Shown here: one piece after another, positions 1 through 9,000 of the stretch
Numbering within the stretch: the stretch's first letter is position 1
How the letters are laid out: each line of letters starts with the position of its first letter
Assembly: GCA_021773555.1 (NCBI GenBank)
Contig: JAJFKA010000031.1
Location: 1-64,000 of the forward strand
Length of the DNA stretch: 64,000 nt
Direction: 5' to 3'
Source: Gammaproteobacteria bacterium
Lineage (GTDB): Bacteria > Pseudomonadota > Gammaproteobacteria > Pseudomonadales > Azotimanducaceae
Notes under the pieces: generated by a model
Told to the model about the DNA's origin: nothing
What the model saw: the letters and a program-made list of their open reading frames with translations, nothing else
The model's database searches: none
Translations under genes and position numbers: made by a program

Positions 1-571
1 ATACGCTGTGTCGTGCAGAAGGGTTGAGCAGATTGAAACCGACCATCACCACATCAAAGAAGTCATCAACCAGGGCCTTGCTCAGCATATCGTGGGCGGG
101 ATCGCGAATGAAGGTTTCGGTGATGCCTAAAAATCGGATTTTACCTGCGCTCCTCGCCTCTATCAGCACAGGCAGCAAGTCTGTCATGCAGAGGTCATAC
201 TGATCAGCAGTCACACCGTGGAAGTTATAAACATCGATGTAATCCGTTTGCAGTTTTGCAAGAGAGCGCTCGAGCGATTCGTTAAGTTCCTGCGGGGACA
301 GGAGTTCCGCCCCCCGGCTGATCTGGGATTTGGTTGAAATGATCACCTGGTCACGTCTTCCTTTAATTGCAGTGCCTACCGCGGCCTCCGTACCGTATGC
401 CCTTGCGGTATCAATAAAGGTAATACCCAGGTCCAGGGCATGTGACACGACCTTTGCGGCATGCTGCTCATCATGCCCTCGCGCCATACCCAGCCGCGAG
501 TGCCCGCCACAACCCAGCCCCGCCACACTGACTTCGAGCCCGGTTCTTCCTAAAACCTGTGTCTGCATCAT
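1..571 (-). CDS. Aldo/keto reductase, partial (3' end outside window)
   Basis: The gene is read on the minus strand from ATG at 571 (a second ATG follows at 568) and runs off the left edge, so only the N-terminal 190 residues or so are seen. The start MMQTQVLGRTGLEVSVAGLG is typical of the family. The usual AKR tetrad is visible: Asp in FIDTA, Tyr in RAYG, Lys in IISTK and His in YNFHG. Enzymes of this fold reduce carbonyls or oxidise alcohols with NADPH in the cytoplasm. The substrate cannot be told from this part. It is divergent from the MmcQ/YjbR gene. The family call is secure; the C-terminal half, which sets cofactor and substrate choice, is missing. Confidence 0.85.
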   Translation of the reverse strand, partial: MMQTQVLGRTGLEVSVAGLGCGGHSRLGMARGHDEQHAAKVVSHALDLGITFIDTARAYGTEAAVGTAIKGRRDQVIISTKSQISRGAELLSPQELNESLERSLAKLQTDYIDVYNFHGVTADQYDLCMTDLLPVLIEARSAGKIRFLGITETFIRDPAHDMLSKALVDDFFDVVMVGFNLLNPSARHSV

Positions 572-665
572 TCCCCCCGACTTCTGGAGCCGCCAGCATC
601 AACGACACACACCGGGCTGTCAACGGCCATGCTAAACTGTCTTGCCGGTTCTTCTGGAGAGCGAT

Positions 666-1436
666 ATGTCAACAGTCTTCGAGGTAGTTCAACAGCTGTG
701 TCTGGGCTTCGCCGAGACTGAAGAGATAGTTTCCCATGGTTTTCCTCACTTCAAGGTCAGGGGTAAGGGCTTCGCCACTTATTCACTGAATCATCATGGC
801 GACGGCAAAGTCGCCCTGTTGCTTAACATGGGCCGTGAAACCCAGCACATGCTGGTCGATTCGGCGCCTGATTATTTCTTCGTGCCGCCTTATTCCGGCA
901 CGAAAGGATGGCTTGGAATCGAATTAAACAAGGGACTTTCCTGGAATCGAGTTGCACAGCTGACATTCGATGCTTATAGCCGGATTGCTCCGCTCGCGCT
1001 CCTGGCGAAAAGTCGTGTCCCCGACGTCAAGCCGCCAACACAGAGCCTGAAACCAGAGGATATTGATCCGCTCAAGTCGGGTAAAAACCAGAAGCTCCTG
1101 AAAGAGTTACGCAACTTATGCCTGGCACTACCGGAGTCTTCCGAGGACTCCCAATTTGGTAATCCGGCGTTCAGGGCAGGGAAAAAATCATTTTGCAATC
1201 TGTCACATCGTGAAGGAAAAACACAACTGCAGATCTGGGTCGGCGCAGAACGGCAACTATCCCTGACTTCCCTCGATCCGCGCTTTCGAATCCCTCCCTA
1301 CGTGGGTCAGAACGGCTGGATCAACCTTGATATCACCACCCGTCAAAATTGGCAGGAGATCGACGAACTGCTGCGACTCAGCTATGAACATTTCGCCCTG
1401 AAACGCATGTTAACTGCGCTTGCCGGGAAGGGTTGA
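666..1436 (+). CDS. Duplicated MmcQ/YjbR-family protein
   Basis: A 256-residue soluble protein with two copies of the MmcQ/YjbR domain, at about residues 1-115 and 140-250. Both copies carry the family pattern of a leading helix (VVQQLCLGFAETEE / ELRNLCLALPESSE), an aromatic GxPxFxxxxKxFxxx strand (GFPHFKVRGKGFATY / GNPAFRAGKKSFCN) and a PPYxGxxGWxxI stretch (PPYSGTKGWLGIEL / PPYVGQNGWINLDI). The family has a CyaY-like or DNA-binding-like fold and its role is not settled. Most members hold one domain, so this is an internal duplication. A TTG at 642 would extend the frame, but ATG at 666 has GGAG at a proper distance and begins the first domain, so I chose it. Confidence 0.8.
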   Translation: MSTVFEVVQQLCLGFAETEEIVSHGFPHFKVRGKGFATYSLNHHGDGKVALLLNMGRETQHMLVDSAPDYFFVPPYSGTKGWLGIELNKGLSWNRVAQLTFDAYSRIAPLALLAKSRVPDVKPPTQSLKPEDIDPLKSGKNQKLLKELRNLCLALPESSEDSQFGNPAFRAGKKSFCNLSHREGKTQLQIWVGAERQLSLTSLDPRFRIPPYVGQNGWINLDITTRQNWQEIDELLRLSYEHFALKRMLTALAGKG

Positions 1437-1489
1437 GGCCGGCCTGGATTACACGGAGTAAGGCCAGGAAAGCTGAATTCCGAAACTGA

Positions 1490-2290
1490 TCAGCGACCTT
1501 TGTACTCAGGCGCACGTTTTTCAAGAAAAGCCTGCATACCTTCCCTGGCGTCCTCGGTGCGCGAGCACATTAACTGATTTCGGTTTTCGATCGCCATTGC
1601 TGCTTCCAGACCACCGGCATCAATGGCCATCGTCAGGCCTTCCTTGGTCAGACGCAGTCCCATCGGTGAAGTCGTCAACATATCGTCGATGTAGGATTGT
1701 GCCGCCTTCGCCAGATGTTCATCCTCGACCACCTGCGAGACAAGATTAGTCGCCAGCGCCCGCTCGGCATCGAGAAACCGCCCGGTTAACATCAGTTCAG
1801 AGGCCACTGATGTGCCGATGAGTCTGGGTAAAAAGTAACTGGTGCCCATATCACAGGCGGACAGCCCGATCCGAATGAAAGCGGCATTCATGCGTGCACT
1901 CCGGCCGGCAATGCGAATATCAGAAGCCAGAACAAACGCGAATCCGCCACCGCAGGCAGGTCCCTGCACCAGGGATATTATCGGCTGAGGACAGCGCCGC
2001 ATGCGTAGATAAACCTCGGCCAGGTACCCCTGGAAACCCATGCCACCACCAAACGGTGGTTCATATTCGCGGGTGTTTGTGGCCTTGATGTCGAGGCCGG
2101 CGCAAAACGCCCTGCCTGCCCCCTGCATGACAACGATCCGGGTTTCGTCATCTTCCATCAGACCGCCAAAATAGTCCCTCAGTTCGGTGACCATCGGCGT
2201 ATTAATGGCATTCAGGGATTCCGGCCGGTTCAATGTCAGCCAGTCCACTTTCCCAATTTTCTCAACAATCAGCGTTTCATAGTGACTCAT
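1490..2290 (-). CDS. Enoyl-CoA hydratase/isomerase (crotonase) family protein
   Basis: A 266-residue crotonase-fold protein. LTLNRPESLNAIN near the N-terminus, GAGRAFCAGLDIK (first oxyanion-hole strand) and GPACGGGFAFVLASDIRIAG (second) are clear. The two glutamates that act in classical enoyl-CoA hydratases are not seen: the GGGC-E-L position is GGGFAF, and the second falls on Phe in NAAFIRIGL. An Asp in SACDMGTS lines up with the Asp of dienoyl-CoA isomerases. Activity could therefore be isomerase, hydrolase or another crotonase reaction. It is the last gene of a minus-strand run (LLM oxidoreductase, ADC-like, SDR, this gene), 43 bases after the SDR stop, which suggests a role in degrading an oxygenated or cyclic substrate as a CoA ester. 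Confidence 0.85.
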   Translation of the reverse strand: MSHYETLIVEKIGKVDWLTLNRPESLNAINTPMVTELRDYFGGLMEDDETRIVVMQGAGRAFCAGLDIKATNTREYEPPFGGGMGFQGYLAEVYLRMRRCPQPIISLVQGPACGGGFAFVLASDIRIAGRSARMNAAFIRIGLSACDMGTSYFLPRLIGTSVASELMLTGRFLDAERALATNLVSQVVEDEHLAKAAQSYIDDMLTTSPMGLRLTKEGLTMAIDAGGLEAAMAIENRNQLMCSRTEDAREGMQAFLEKRAPEYKGR

Positions 2291-2333
2291 AATCAGGGTT
2301 CCTGATGATCAAATGTATGCCTGTCTCGCGCGC

Positions 2334-3170
2334 TTAAATCCCACCGGAACACGTGAGTACCTCGCCGGTGATGAAATTGGACTCCGGAATGCAGAACAGA
2401 TAAATCGCACCCGCCCCATCTTCCGGCTGTCCGGCACGTCCGAGCGCAGTGGATCGACGCACGCCCTCAAGCTGAGCGTTACTCAGGCCAACTTTAAATT
2501 CTCGTCCACCAACCTCGATTGCAGGTGGCACTTGCTCATAGGCCTGGGTTAATCGTGTATCTATATGGCCAAAAGCCACACAATTCACAGTCACATTGTA
2601 TCGACCCCATTCTTTTGCCAGGGTCCTGGTGAGGCCAACAACCGCAGCCTTCCCGGCCGAGTAAGCCACCTGCGTGGCACTGCCCTGGGTACCGCTAACC
2701 GATGAGATGTTAACCACTTTTCTACACACGGCTCGACCCTGTTCTGCAATTTCCTGTTTTGCCGTCGGCCGCAACCATCGCGAAAATGCCCGCAGGATTC
2801 GAAACGGTGCACTCACATGAACATCCAACATTGCCTGCCACTGTTCGTCCGAATGATTATGCGCCGCACCATTCCAGATATAACCGGCATTGTTGACAAT
2901 AATGTCTATCTGGCCAAAGGCTTCCAGACTCGTCTGAACGAGGTGCTCTGGAAATTCACTTTCGGTTACGCTGCCAACACAACCAAACGCCTGCCCCTGG
3001 CTGTTGGTTATTTCTGCGACTGTCGCCCGGGCTTCGGCCACATCCAGATCATTCACCACAACGCTGGCGCCTTCGCGGGCAAGCTTCAACGCCGTGGCCT
3101 TGCCCACACCGCGACCGGCACCTGTGACAATCGCAACCTTACCGGACAATTTGCCGTCTGGCTCAGCCAC
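2334..3170 (-). CDS. Short-chain dehydrogenase/reductase
   Basis: A classical SDR of 278 residues if started at GTG 3170. It shows the dinucleotide motif TGAGRGVG, NNAG in the fourth strand region, the catalytic Ser in NISSVSG and the YxxxK pair in YSAGKAAVV, ending with FITGEVLTCSGGI. It should oxidise or reduce an alcohol or ketone with NAD(P) in the cytoplasm. The open frame extends upstream to 3323, but that stretch lies over the preceding gene and has no SDR character. The GTG at 3170 gives an 8-base overlap with the upstream stop at 3163, which suits translational coupling. It lies in the operon with the LLM oxidoreductase and ADC-like gene. Confidence 0.85.
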   Translation of the reverse strand: MAEPDGKLSGKVAIVTGAGRGVGKATALKLAREGASVVVNDLDVAEARATVAEITNSQGQAFGCVGSVTESEFPEHLVQTSLEAFGQIDIIVNNAGYIWNGAAHNHSDEQWQAMLDVHVSAPFRILRAFSRWLRPTAKQEIAEQGRAVCRKVVNISSVSGTQGSATQVAYSAGKAAVVGLTRTLAKEWGRYNVTVNCVAFGHIDTRLTQAYEQVPPAIEVGGREFKVGLSNAQLEGVRRSTALGRAGQPEDGAGAIYLFCIPESNFITGEVLTCSGGI

Positions 3171-3915
3171 GACTGGACCCCGCGACTGCCTCAGTACCGG
3201 TGAAAGCCAACTCGTCCGGCCGACATACAAATCGTATTGGAGAACAAACGATTGTTTCTGCACACAGGCTCGACGCGACGATCCAGTAGGGATCCAGCAA
3301 TGGATTTCCCCAGGCAGCGGCATCGAATTTCCTCAGGCTGGCATTCAGTCGCTCCACGCGACTCGCCTGATGCTGCTCTTCCAGTTGAACAAGCCGCAAT
3401 CCCAGTGGTGTCTGCGCCAGATTCAACGTGCCGGTATATTGCACATCGTTGAGTCCCAGGGGCTGGGGGTCAAGACAAGTGATGTCCAGTATCTCGTGGT
3501 CTGCGCTCGATACGGTGAAACGGGCACTATCAAAATTCTGTTGGAACCCTATGTCGGCAATTCGCGCCGGATAACCGAAAGTCGAGGCCAGATTCGAAGC
3601 GGCAGCCTCTGTCGTTACATAAGCTGCTGTGGTCATGCCTCTTGCCCGCACCCCACTTCGGCAGGATACCCGGCATAGCGCAAAGTTGAAGGCGCCCCAG
3701 GGCGAGTCTCCCACTCGCCAGACCTGCAGGGACAGTGCGGCGGGTACCGTCGGATGTAACCCCGGTGGCAGGATCGCCTCGCGAGCCTGATTTCTCATTT
3801 CCGCAATGACCTGGAAACACATAACATCATCGAACTGCACTGCCCCGGCAGAAAATTCTGTCAGGTTCGCCGCAGAAACAGCAAGATCGTCCACGCTCGC
3901 TGTACCGACCAGCAC
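3163..3915 (-). CDS. Acetoacetate-decarboxylase-fold protein, catalytic lysine apparently lost
   Basis: A 250-residue protein that resembles the acetoacetate decarboxylase (ADC) family in the ILPPGLHPTVPAALSLQVW stretch, where ADC has LPEPL, and in the ASTFGYPARIADIGF stretch, where ADC has AYPKKLGYPKL. The Schiff-base lysine of ADC lies in YPKK; here those two positions read Ala-Arg. If the alignment is right it is unlikely to decarboxylate by the usual route. ADC-fold relatives without the lysine are known to do other chemistry. The start is GTG at 3915, sharing its first base region with the TAG of the LLM gene (TAGTG), so the two are translationally coupled. The family call is moderate and rests on two short motifs. 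Confidence 0.5.
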   Translation of the reverse strand: MLVGTASVDDLAVSAANLTEFSAGAVQFDDVMCFQVIAEMRNQAREAILPPGLHPTVPAALSLQVWRVGDSPWGAFNFALCRVSCRSGVRARGMTTAAYVTTEAAASNLASTFGYPARIADIGFQQNFDSARFTVSSADHEILDITCLDPQPLGLNDVQYTGTLNLAQTPLGLRLVQLEEQHQASRVERLNASLRKFDAAAWGNPLLDPYWIVASSLCAETIVCSPIRFVCRPDELAFTGTEAVAGSSRG

Positions 3916-5081
3916 TAGCGTCGCACCTCCGGGACAACTGTGCCGAATTCATGGACCGTCGCCGGGGTATACACCGCAGTAAACCGGTCCTGCTCCGCTC
4001 GAAACACTGGCATCACCTCGGATGCGAACAACCGCATACTCTTTAATACGTCTTCCTGGGAGACCATTTCCATGGCATTGAGGAGAAAGTTAATGCCGGT
4101 AACCCCAATTGATTCCCAGCGCTTAATCGTGGCGATGAGGTGATCCGGGTCCCCCACCCCGACGCCTTCGGGTAGTCCCCTGGCGACTCCTGGATCATCG
4201 CTCACAGCCTTCCTCGGTTTAAGCGCCGCACCGACGTTGCCAAGTGTCTGATAGGCGGTCGTGGGATGTGCTTCCCGTGTCCAGTAAAGGTGTGAGTTGG
4301 CCACGTTAAATGCGTTGACCATCGGTACACCCACATCGCGGGCCGCTCGATAGTCCTCGTGACAGTACAAAAAATTCATCGTGTGAACCTGATCATTAAC
4401 GAGGCCACCGACAGGGTCACAGCATTGGATTCGACGATGGTACTCGGTGGTGCGACGCTCCTGTTCGTCAAAGCCGGCTGCCGATACTCCGAGGCAACCA
4501 AGACCGCGATCAGCAGCATCAAGTTCCGTGCCCGGAGAAGTCACAGTAACCCACATGGGAGGATGCGGGTCCTGAAATGGCTTCGGCAGAACATTTCTGG
4601 ACGGCATACTGAAAGCACGTCCCTCCCATTCAAAGGCGTCCTTGGTCCACATTTGCGGTAAGACCCGTACAAATTCATCCCAGGTCTTCTTGGTATCGTC
4701 GGGATTCACCTGAAAGCCACCGAGTTCAGTCCAGGTAGAAGAACGCGCGGTGCCAAACTCAAGGCGACCGTTGGAAAGGATGTCCAGCGCAGCAGCGCGT
4801 TCAGCAACGCGAATCGGGTGGTTCATTTCCGGGACACAAACGACGGCCCCATGACCAATACGAATGCGCCGGGTTTGTGCCGCAACGGCAGCGAGGAATA
4901 CTTCCGGTGCGGAACAATGTGAGTATTCCTCGAGAAAATGATGCTCAACCGCCCAGACGTGATCAAAGCCAAGTTCATCTGCCAGCCGGCATTGTTCAAG
5001 TGCGTTGTGGTAGACCCGCCACTCGATTTCTCGAGAAAATGGTCGCGGTGTGGACAACTCAAAAAAAATGCCGAACTTCAT
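3915..5081 (-). CDS. LLM class flavin-dependent oxidoreductase (luciferase-like monooxygenase)
   Basis: A 388-residue bacterial luciferase-like protein. The N-terminus MKFGIFFELSTPRPF, then LADELGFDHVWAVEHHF, IRIGHGAVVCVPEMNHPIRVAERAAALDILSNGRLEFGTAR and the later VGDPDHLIATIKRWESIG are family hallmarks. Such enzymes use reduced FMN or F420 with oxygen to oxidise aldehydes, ketones or other organics; the FMN form needs a separate reductase. It is the first gene of the minus-strand operon with the ADC-like protein, an SDR and a crotonase. The group looks like a catabolic module in which an oxygenated intermediate is opened and passed to CoA-ester chemistry. The substrate is unknown. Confidence 0.88.
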   Translation of the reverse strand: MKFGIFFELSTPRPFSREIEWRVYHNALEQCRLADELGFDHVWAVEHHFLEEYSHCSAPEVFLAAVAAQTRRIRIGHGAVVCVPEMNHPIRVAERAAALDILSNGRLEFGTARSSTWTELGGFQVNPDDTKKTWDEFVRVLPQMWTKDAFEWEGRAFSMPSRNVLPKPFQDPHPPMWVTVTSPGTELDAADRGLGCLGVSAAGFDEQERRTTEYHRRIQCCDPVGGLVNDQVHTMNFLYCHEDYRAARDVGVPMVNAFNVANSHLYWTREAHPTTAYQTLGNVGAALKPRKAVSDDPGVARGLPEGVGVGDPDHLIATIKRWESIGVTGINFLLNAMEMVSQEDVLKSMRLFASEVMPVFRAEQDRFTAVYTPATVHEFGTVVPEVRR

Positions 5082-5162
5082 GCTCGTTCCAGCCAGATAA
5101 GTTTACGGCAGACATGATAGCCCACCCGGCTGCGGTTTTGCCAAACCACCGTATCAGGAAAT

Positions 5163-5747
5163 TTACCGGGTGGATTTTTTACAGGAGATTTTCCAGAACG
5201 GGTAGACAACGGTGCCATCATCACTGAGCCACTCGCCGATCCAATCGAAACCGGTATCAGTAATATTGTGGAAGGTCAGGCGAGAGATGCCATCGAGACC
5301 CAGCCCCGGTGCCTTCTGAGGCTGTTTGAGCACAATGTCAGTACCCGTTAGCTGACCTCGCCAGACGCCGGAGGAGAAGACCGGCATGGCAAAAAAAGTA
5401 ACAACCCATTGTTTCGTTTCCAGATCAAATAAGCGCATATTCCCATTTGATGATTGACCAGATCTGCCGGTGTCAATAATGGCAAATCCGTTCATTGTGT
5501 AATGGGCATCCCAGGAACGCTGCCCCTCGATCCACGCACCGTTGCTGCTGTCACGCCGCTCCTCAACACAATTGTTATTACCAATCATGAAATGAAACTG
5601 ACTGATCTCTTGCGGGGCCATGGGATTGGGGCGACCAAAAGGATATTGCTTACCTGGTTCATATTCTCGGGAGGAAGCTGGCGCGGCAATCGGATACCAG
5701 ACAGCAGCTAATGAAACGATGATGAGACCATATAAATTCCACCGCAC
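5163..5747 (-). CDS. Secreted protein of the DUF1579/lipocalin-like type, function unknown
   Basis: A 194-residue protein with an N-terminal hydrophobic segment (LYGLIIVSLAAVWYPIAAPAS) that reads as a signal peptide ending near Ala-Ser at about residue 25. The mature part has a strand-rich look: FHFMIGNNNCVEERRD, GAWIEGQRSWDAHYTMNGFAIIDTGRS, and a WIGEWLSDDGTVVYPFWKI end. The order of a FxFxIG opening, a W-x-G-x-R-x-W-D stretch and a DG(R) stretch recalls DUF1579-like calycin proteins, often seen with SnoaL-like or heme-binding relatives. No catalytic residue can be named. It stands alone, 81 bases downstream of the LLM operon start and on the same strand. Confidence 0.6.
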   Translation of the reverse strand: MRWNLYGLIIVSLAAVWYPIAAPASSREYEPGKQYPFGRPNPMAPQEISQFHFMIGNNNCVEERRDSSNGAWIEGQRSWDAHYTMNGFAIIDTGRSGQSSNGNMRLFDLETKQWVVTFFAMPVFSSGVWRGQLTGTDIVLKQPQKAPGLGLDGISRLTFHNITDTGFDWIGEWLSDDGTVVYPFWKISCKKSTR

Positions 5748-5846
5748 TGCTTGCTACCTCGATACCGATTTGTGTTTCAGTTCCCGAATCGGTACGAAAC
5801 GTTTCACTTCACGCACATTCTTTCCGGGACTTATACAGAAAATTGC

Positions 5847-6293
5847 TTACGCCCTGAGCCTGGCCTTTACCTGTGCGATCAGTTCATCAATTTCCCCTGC
5901 GTCCTTAATCACCCGATTGGTCAGCAGGCTCGATTGCAGTGTCGACTGGCTCGATTGCTCAGCAAATGCGGCCAGTTGGCGATCAAGATCGTGGCGAAGT
6001 TTCCTGATTCGTTCGAGTTCCTCCTCAATTTCCGCAGGGAGGATTTCGTCGAGGGAGGCCAGTACCTCAATTGATTCCCGACCGTCCTTAAGATGCATTT
6101 GCAGACTCAGTTGATTGACTTCAGCACTTAACTGATCGAGGGCCTTAAAAATTGCCTCGTTACGCTGATTTTTCTCCGCTCGCTTTCGTCTTAGCAATGC
6201 AATAAGCCATGCACCGGCTGCCGCGACTAAAACCACCCCGATAGTCACGGTTAAAATTACATCATTCGGCAAAGGCGACTCACTCATAGCCAC
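5847..6293 (-). CDS. Single-pass membrane protein with coiled-coil domain, unknown function
   Basis: A 148-residue protein with one membrane segment near the N-terminus (VILTVTIGVVLVAAAGAWLIALL, about residues 12-34) followed by a basic stop-transfer patch (RRKRAEKNQR). The rest is strongly helical and charged, with heptad-like spacing (IFKALDQLSAEVNQLSLQM, then IEEELERIRKLRHDLDRQLAAFAEQ), suggesting a cytoplasmic coiled coil. The end IDELIAQVKARLRA is also helical. I do not recognise a named family. It is a stand-alone gene on the minus strand, back to back with the MATE transporter. Confidence 0.65.
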   Translation of the reverse strand: MAMSESPLPNDVILTVTIGVVLVAAAGAWLIALLRRKRAEKNQRNEAIFKALDQLSAEVNQLSLQMHLKDGRESIEVLASLDEILPAEIEEELERIRKLRHDLDRQLAAFAEQSSQSTLQSSLLTNRVIKDAGEIDELIAQVKARLRA

Positions 6294-6495
6294 TTCTCAA
6301 ATTTCAGGAAACGCTGCCCGATAACGGAGACAATAGCACACTCCAAACACTCATGAGCAACCCCGAAAAGCAATAGTATCGCAGGTCAATCCGATATCAA
6401 GGTAGTGAACTGAGAAACAGCGAGGCAGCAAAAGGGCAAATACCGACCTGACTGGATACCTGTATCATGCAGCCTATCGGGCAAGGTCATCGTCG

Positions 6496-7884
6496 ATGCA
6501 GGACACTGGAAGAGAAGAAATCATCAGCACGGGCAATCCGGTCACCCTTGTGCGTGGAAGTCGCGCCAAAGGATTTACTGAAGGTCCGGTGGCACGCCAC
6601 CTGATAAAGCTCGGCTCGTTCATGGCCATGGGCACCCTGACCATGAATGTAGCGCAACTGGCAGAGGCCGTGTATCTCGGCATCCTGGGTACCGAGGCGC
6701 TGGCTGCCATGGGCTTTGCGTTTCCAATTACTATTACCCTGTTCGCGTTCGCCGGTGGTATCGGTACCGGCGCCTCATCAGTGATCGCTCGCGCTATGGG
6801 TGCAGGAGACCGCAACCGCGTCACGAAACTGGTCACCCACGCACAAATACTGGCACTGGTTATCGGTTGTTTCCTGGGCATACTGGGCGCGCTCTCGGCC
6901 AACCTGATTGTCGAGTTGCTGGGTGCCAAAGATGTAGTCAAGCAGATGACCATCGATTACCTGACGGTTTACATGGTTGGCGTCCCGTTTTTCCTGCTTT
7001 CAATCGTCGGGTCGACCCTGCTCCGGGCAACGGGAAGCGCAGCCAGTCCTGGCATCATCATGACCACCGGCTCAATCGTGCAGATCGTCCTCGGCCCGGT
7101 GCTCATTTTCGGTTGGGCAGGAATCCCCGAACTGGGTATTGCCGGTGCTGCCTGGGCCTATGTGATCTCTCGACTCATGAGCGTTGGTCTATATGGCGTT
7201 TTATTACTGAAGACAAAAATGATGAATTTCAGTTTGTCCGGCATCCTGGCTTCCTGGATCTCCATTCTGCATGTCGGGGCACCGGCTATCATGAGCGGCC
7301 TGGTGATGCCCGTATCAATGCTTATTATCACGCGATTACTCGCCGGACATGGCCACGAGGTAGTGGCGGGATATAACATTGCGACGCGGGTGGAGACCAT
7401 TGCCCATATGATTCTCTGGTCCGCGTCATCGTCTGTTGAACCGTTTATCGGACAGAACTGGGGGGCGGGCAAATTCGATCGGGTGAAAGAGGCACTGCGC
7501 CTCACCAACCGGTTCAGTCTTGCCTGGGGCGTCTTTACCTTCGTCTTTATGTTGTTGACCGGTAAATTTATTGTCTCACTTATCAACGCCGACGAAGTGG
7601 TTGTGGCGGTGACCCAATCTTTCTTCCTTATCATTCCGCTCAGTATCGGTTTTATGGGAATCATGCAGATTGCCAGTTCCAGCTTCAACGCCAGAGGTTT
7701 ACCGATGCCAGCACTTATCATCTCGGTAGTGCGTACCTTTGTCGTTTACGTCCCACTCGCTGTGATAGCCGACAGGTATTGGGGATATGTTGGCATTTTT
7801 GTTGCGACCGCCCTGACCAATGTGGTGGTGGGGGTGATTGCCTGGTACTGGAACCAGCAGTCAGTACAAAAAGCCATCGCATAA
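6496..7884 (+). CDS. MATE-family efflux transporter
   Basis: A 462-residue integral membrane protein with about 12 hydrophobic segments and the MATE look: EGPVARHLIKLGSFMAMGTL at the start, then AVYLGILGTEALAAMGFAFPI, GGIGTGASSVIARAMGAGD and, at the start of the second half, GHEVVAGYNIATRVETIAHM and IGQNWGAGKFDRVKEALR. MATE proteins export cationic drugs or metabolites across the inner membrane using a Na+ or H+ gradient. The ATG at 6496 lacks a clear ribosome site, so the first 25 residues or so are uncertain; the conserved part begins at about residue 28. No local regulator is seen. Confidence 0.9.
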   Translation: MQDTGREEIISTGNPVTLVRGSRAKGFTEGPVARHLIKLGSFMAMGTLTMNVAQLAEAVYLGILGTEALAAMGFAFPITITLFAFAGGIGTGASSVIARAMGAGDRNRVTKLVTHAQILALVIGCFLGILGALSANLIVELLGAKDVVKQMTIDYLTVYMVGVPFFLLSIVGSTLLRATGSAASPGIIMTTGSIVQIVLGPVLIFGWAGIPELGIAGAAWAYVISRLMSVGLYGVLLLKTKMMNFSLSGILASWISILHVGAPAIMSGLVMPVSMLIITRLLAGHGHEVVAGYNIATRVETIAHMILWSASSSVEPFIGQNWGAGKFDRVKEALRLTNRFSLAWGVFTFVFMLLTGKFIVSLINADEVVVAVTQSFFLIIPLSIGFMGIMQIASSSFNARGLPMPALIISVVRTFVVYVPLAVIADRYWGYVGIFVATALTNVVVGVIAWYWNQQSVQKAIA

Positions 7885-7943
7885 GCTGCATTTTTCACCA
7901 TTCAACATCCGGTAAGCCAGGAACCAGGAGGATCAGATAGCAG

Positions 7944-8969
7944 ATGAGGATATCAATAAACCTAACCACAGCCAGCGTGATGATTATCGCAAGTACCTTG
8001 CTGTTGAGCACATCTGTGCGCGCAGGATTGTGTCTCGATGCTGTAAAACAGATGAACTATGTCGCGATACAAAAGACTTTTGATGTATCAGGAATTCAAA
8101 ATCTGAACGGTCGCCACGGCAAGGCACTCGACTTCGATGAGCAACAAGCCGCCGCCCTGCTCATCTCAATTGGTGCCATCAAACCAGCCGATCTGGAAAG
8201 CGAATTGCTGGATGAGAAACTGGATCAGTTTTTATCAGAATTCCTGGGTACCGGGAAAACCTATCTGGGTACGCCGAAGGATACCGAAATCTACGCGCGA
8301 GTCATGAAACTCGGTGGCCATGATGCGTTGCGCGAACAAACAGAACTGCTCAATGCATTACAGTCTGCCTTAGCGACGGGCATGCTGACCGGCTATGATT
8401 TGCGGCCGATAAACGTTTCGGCTTCCCTGGATAGGGGCAGAACCCTGACGTACTCCCACTCAAGCCTGCTGCATATTCAGCAGCTGATAAGTTTGCTCCG
8501 GCGTGAACACATTCAGGCATCAATCTGGGCCGCACCAAAAGTGTCGGCATTCCTGTTTCGTGATGACTGGGGTGAACCCTCGGACGCCGTCCAGACTTTG
8601 CCTGATGGAACGCGTGTAGTGAATGGTCGCGAGTTCGTCGTATTTTTTGAATTTAAAAAGAAGTCCATGAAACGGAAGTTCGATGCTGTAGTCACCCGAT
8701 TCGCTAAAAAAGATGAAGCCAATGAAACCGGTCTCATTGCAGATTCCTGGTGGCAGCCATTTTACTACAGCCAGGTTGAGCAACCTGACCTTGTACCCAT
8801 ACACCTGGTGATCCTGCGAGCGGGACGCGTGGAGGCGACACTCACGGTACTGCCAGAGAATTCCGAACGTATCGTATCCGCGCTTACGTCGAAAAACTGG
8901 GCAGTGACGACTGACTCTGTCTGGGTCAACAAGCCTTTTTTTCGATTCCTGAACGGAGGTTATAAATGA
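7944..8969 (+). CDS. Secreted protein of unknown function
   Basis: A 341-residue protein with a clear signal peptide (basic start MRISIN, hydrophobic core VMIIASTLLLSTSV, cleavage after VRA near residue 27). The mature part begins with a helical region (LCLDAVKQMNYVAIQKTF) and has a later strand-rich region with several basic segments (FFEFKKKSMKRKFDAVVTRFAKKDE). Two Trp-rich turns occur late in the protein. I do not recognise a domain. ATG at 7944 is preceded by AGGAGGATCAG, a strong ribosome site, which makes expression likely. It lies 59 bases after the MATE gene on the same strand and could be cotranscribed with it. Confidence 0.65.
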   Translation: MRISINLTTASVMIIASTLLLSTSVRAGLCLDAVKQMNYVAIQKTFDVSGIQNLNGRHGKALDFDEQQAAALLISIGAIKPADLESELLDEKLDQFLSEFLGTGKTYLGTPKDTEIYARVMKLGGHDALREQTELLNALQSALATGMLTGYDLRPINVSASLDRGRTLTYSHSSLLHIQQLISLLRREHIQASIWAAPKVSAFLFRDDWGEPSDAVQTLPDGTRVVNGREFVVFFEFKKKSMKRKFDAVVTRFAKKDEANETGLIADSWWQPFYYSQVEQPDLVPIHLVILRAGRVEATLTVLPENSERIVSALTSKNWAVTTDSVWVNKPFFRFLNGGYK

Positions 8970-9000
8970 GGGCGAAGGTTGGTGGGCGGATAACGCGCGA

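Noticed and set aside
3171-3323. Longer N-terminus for the SDR gene
   Set aside because: The stretch overlaps the coding part of the ADC-like gene and has no SDR features.
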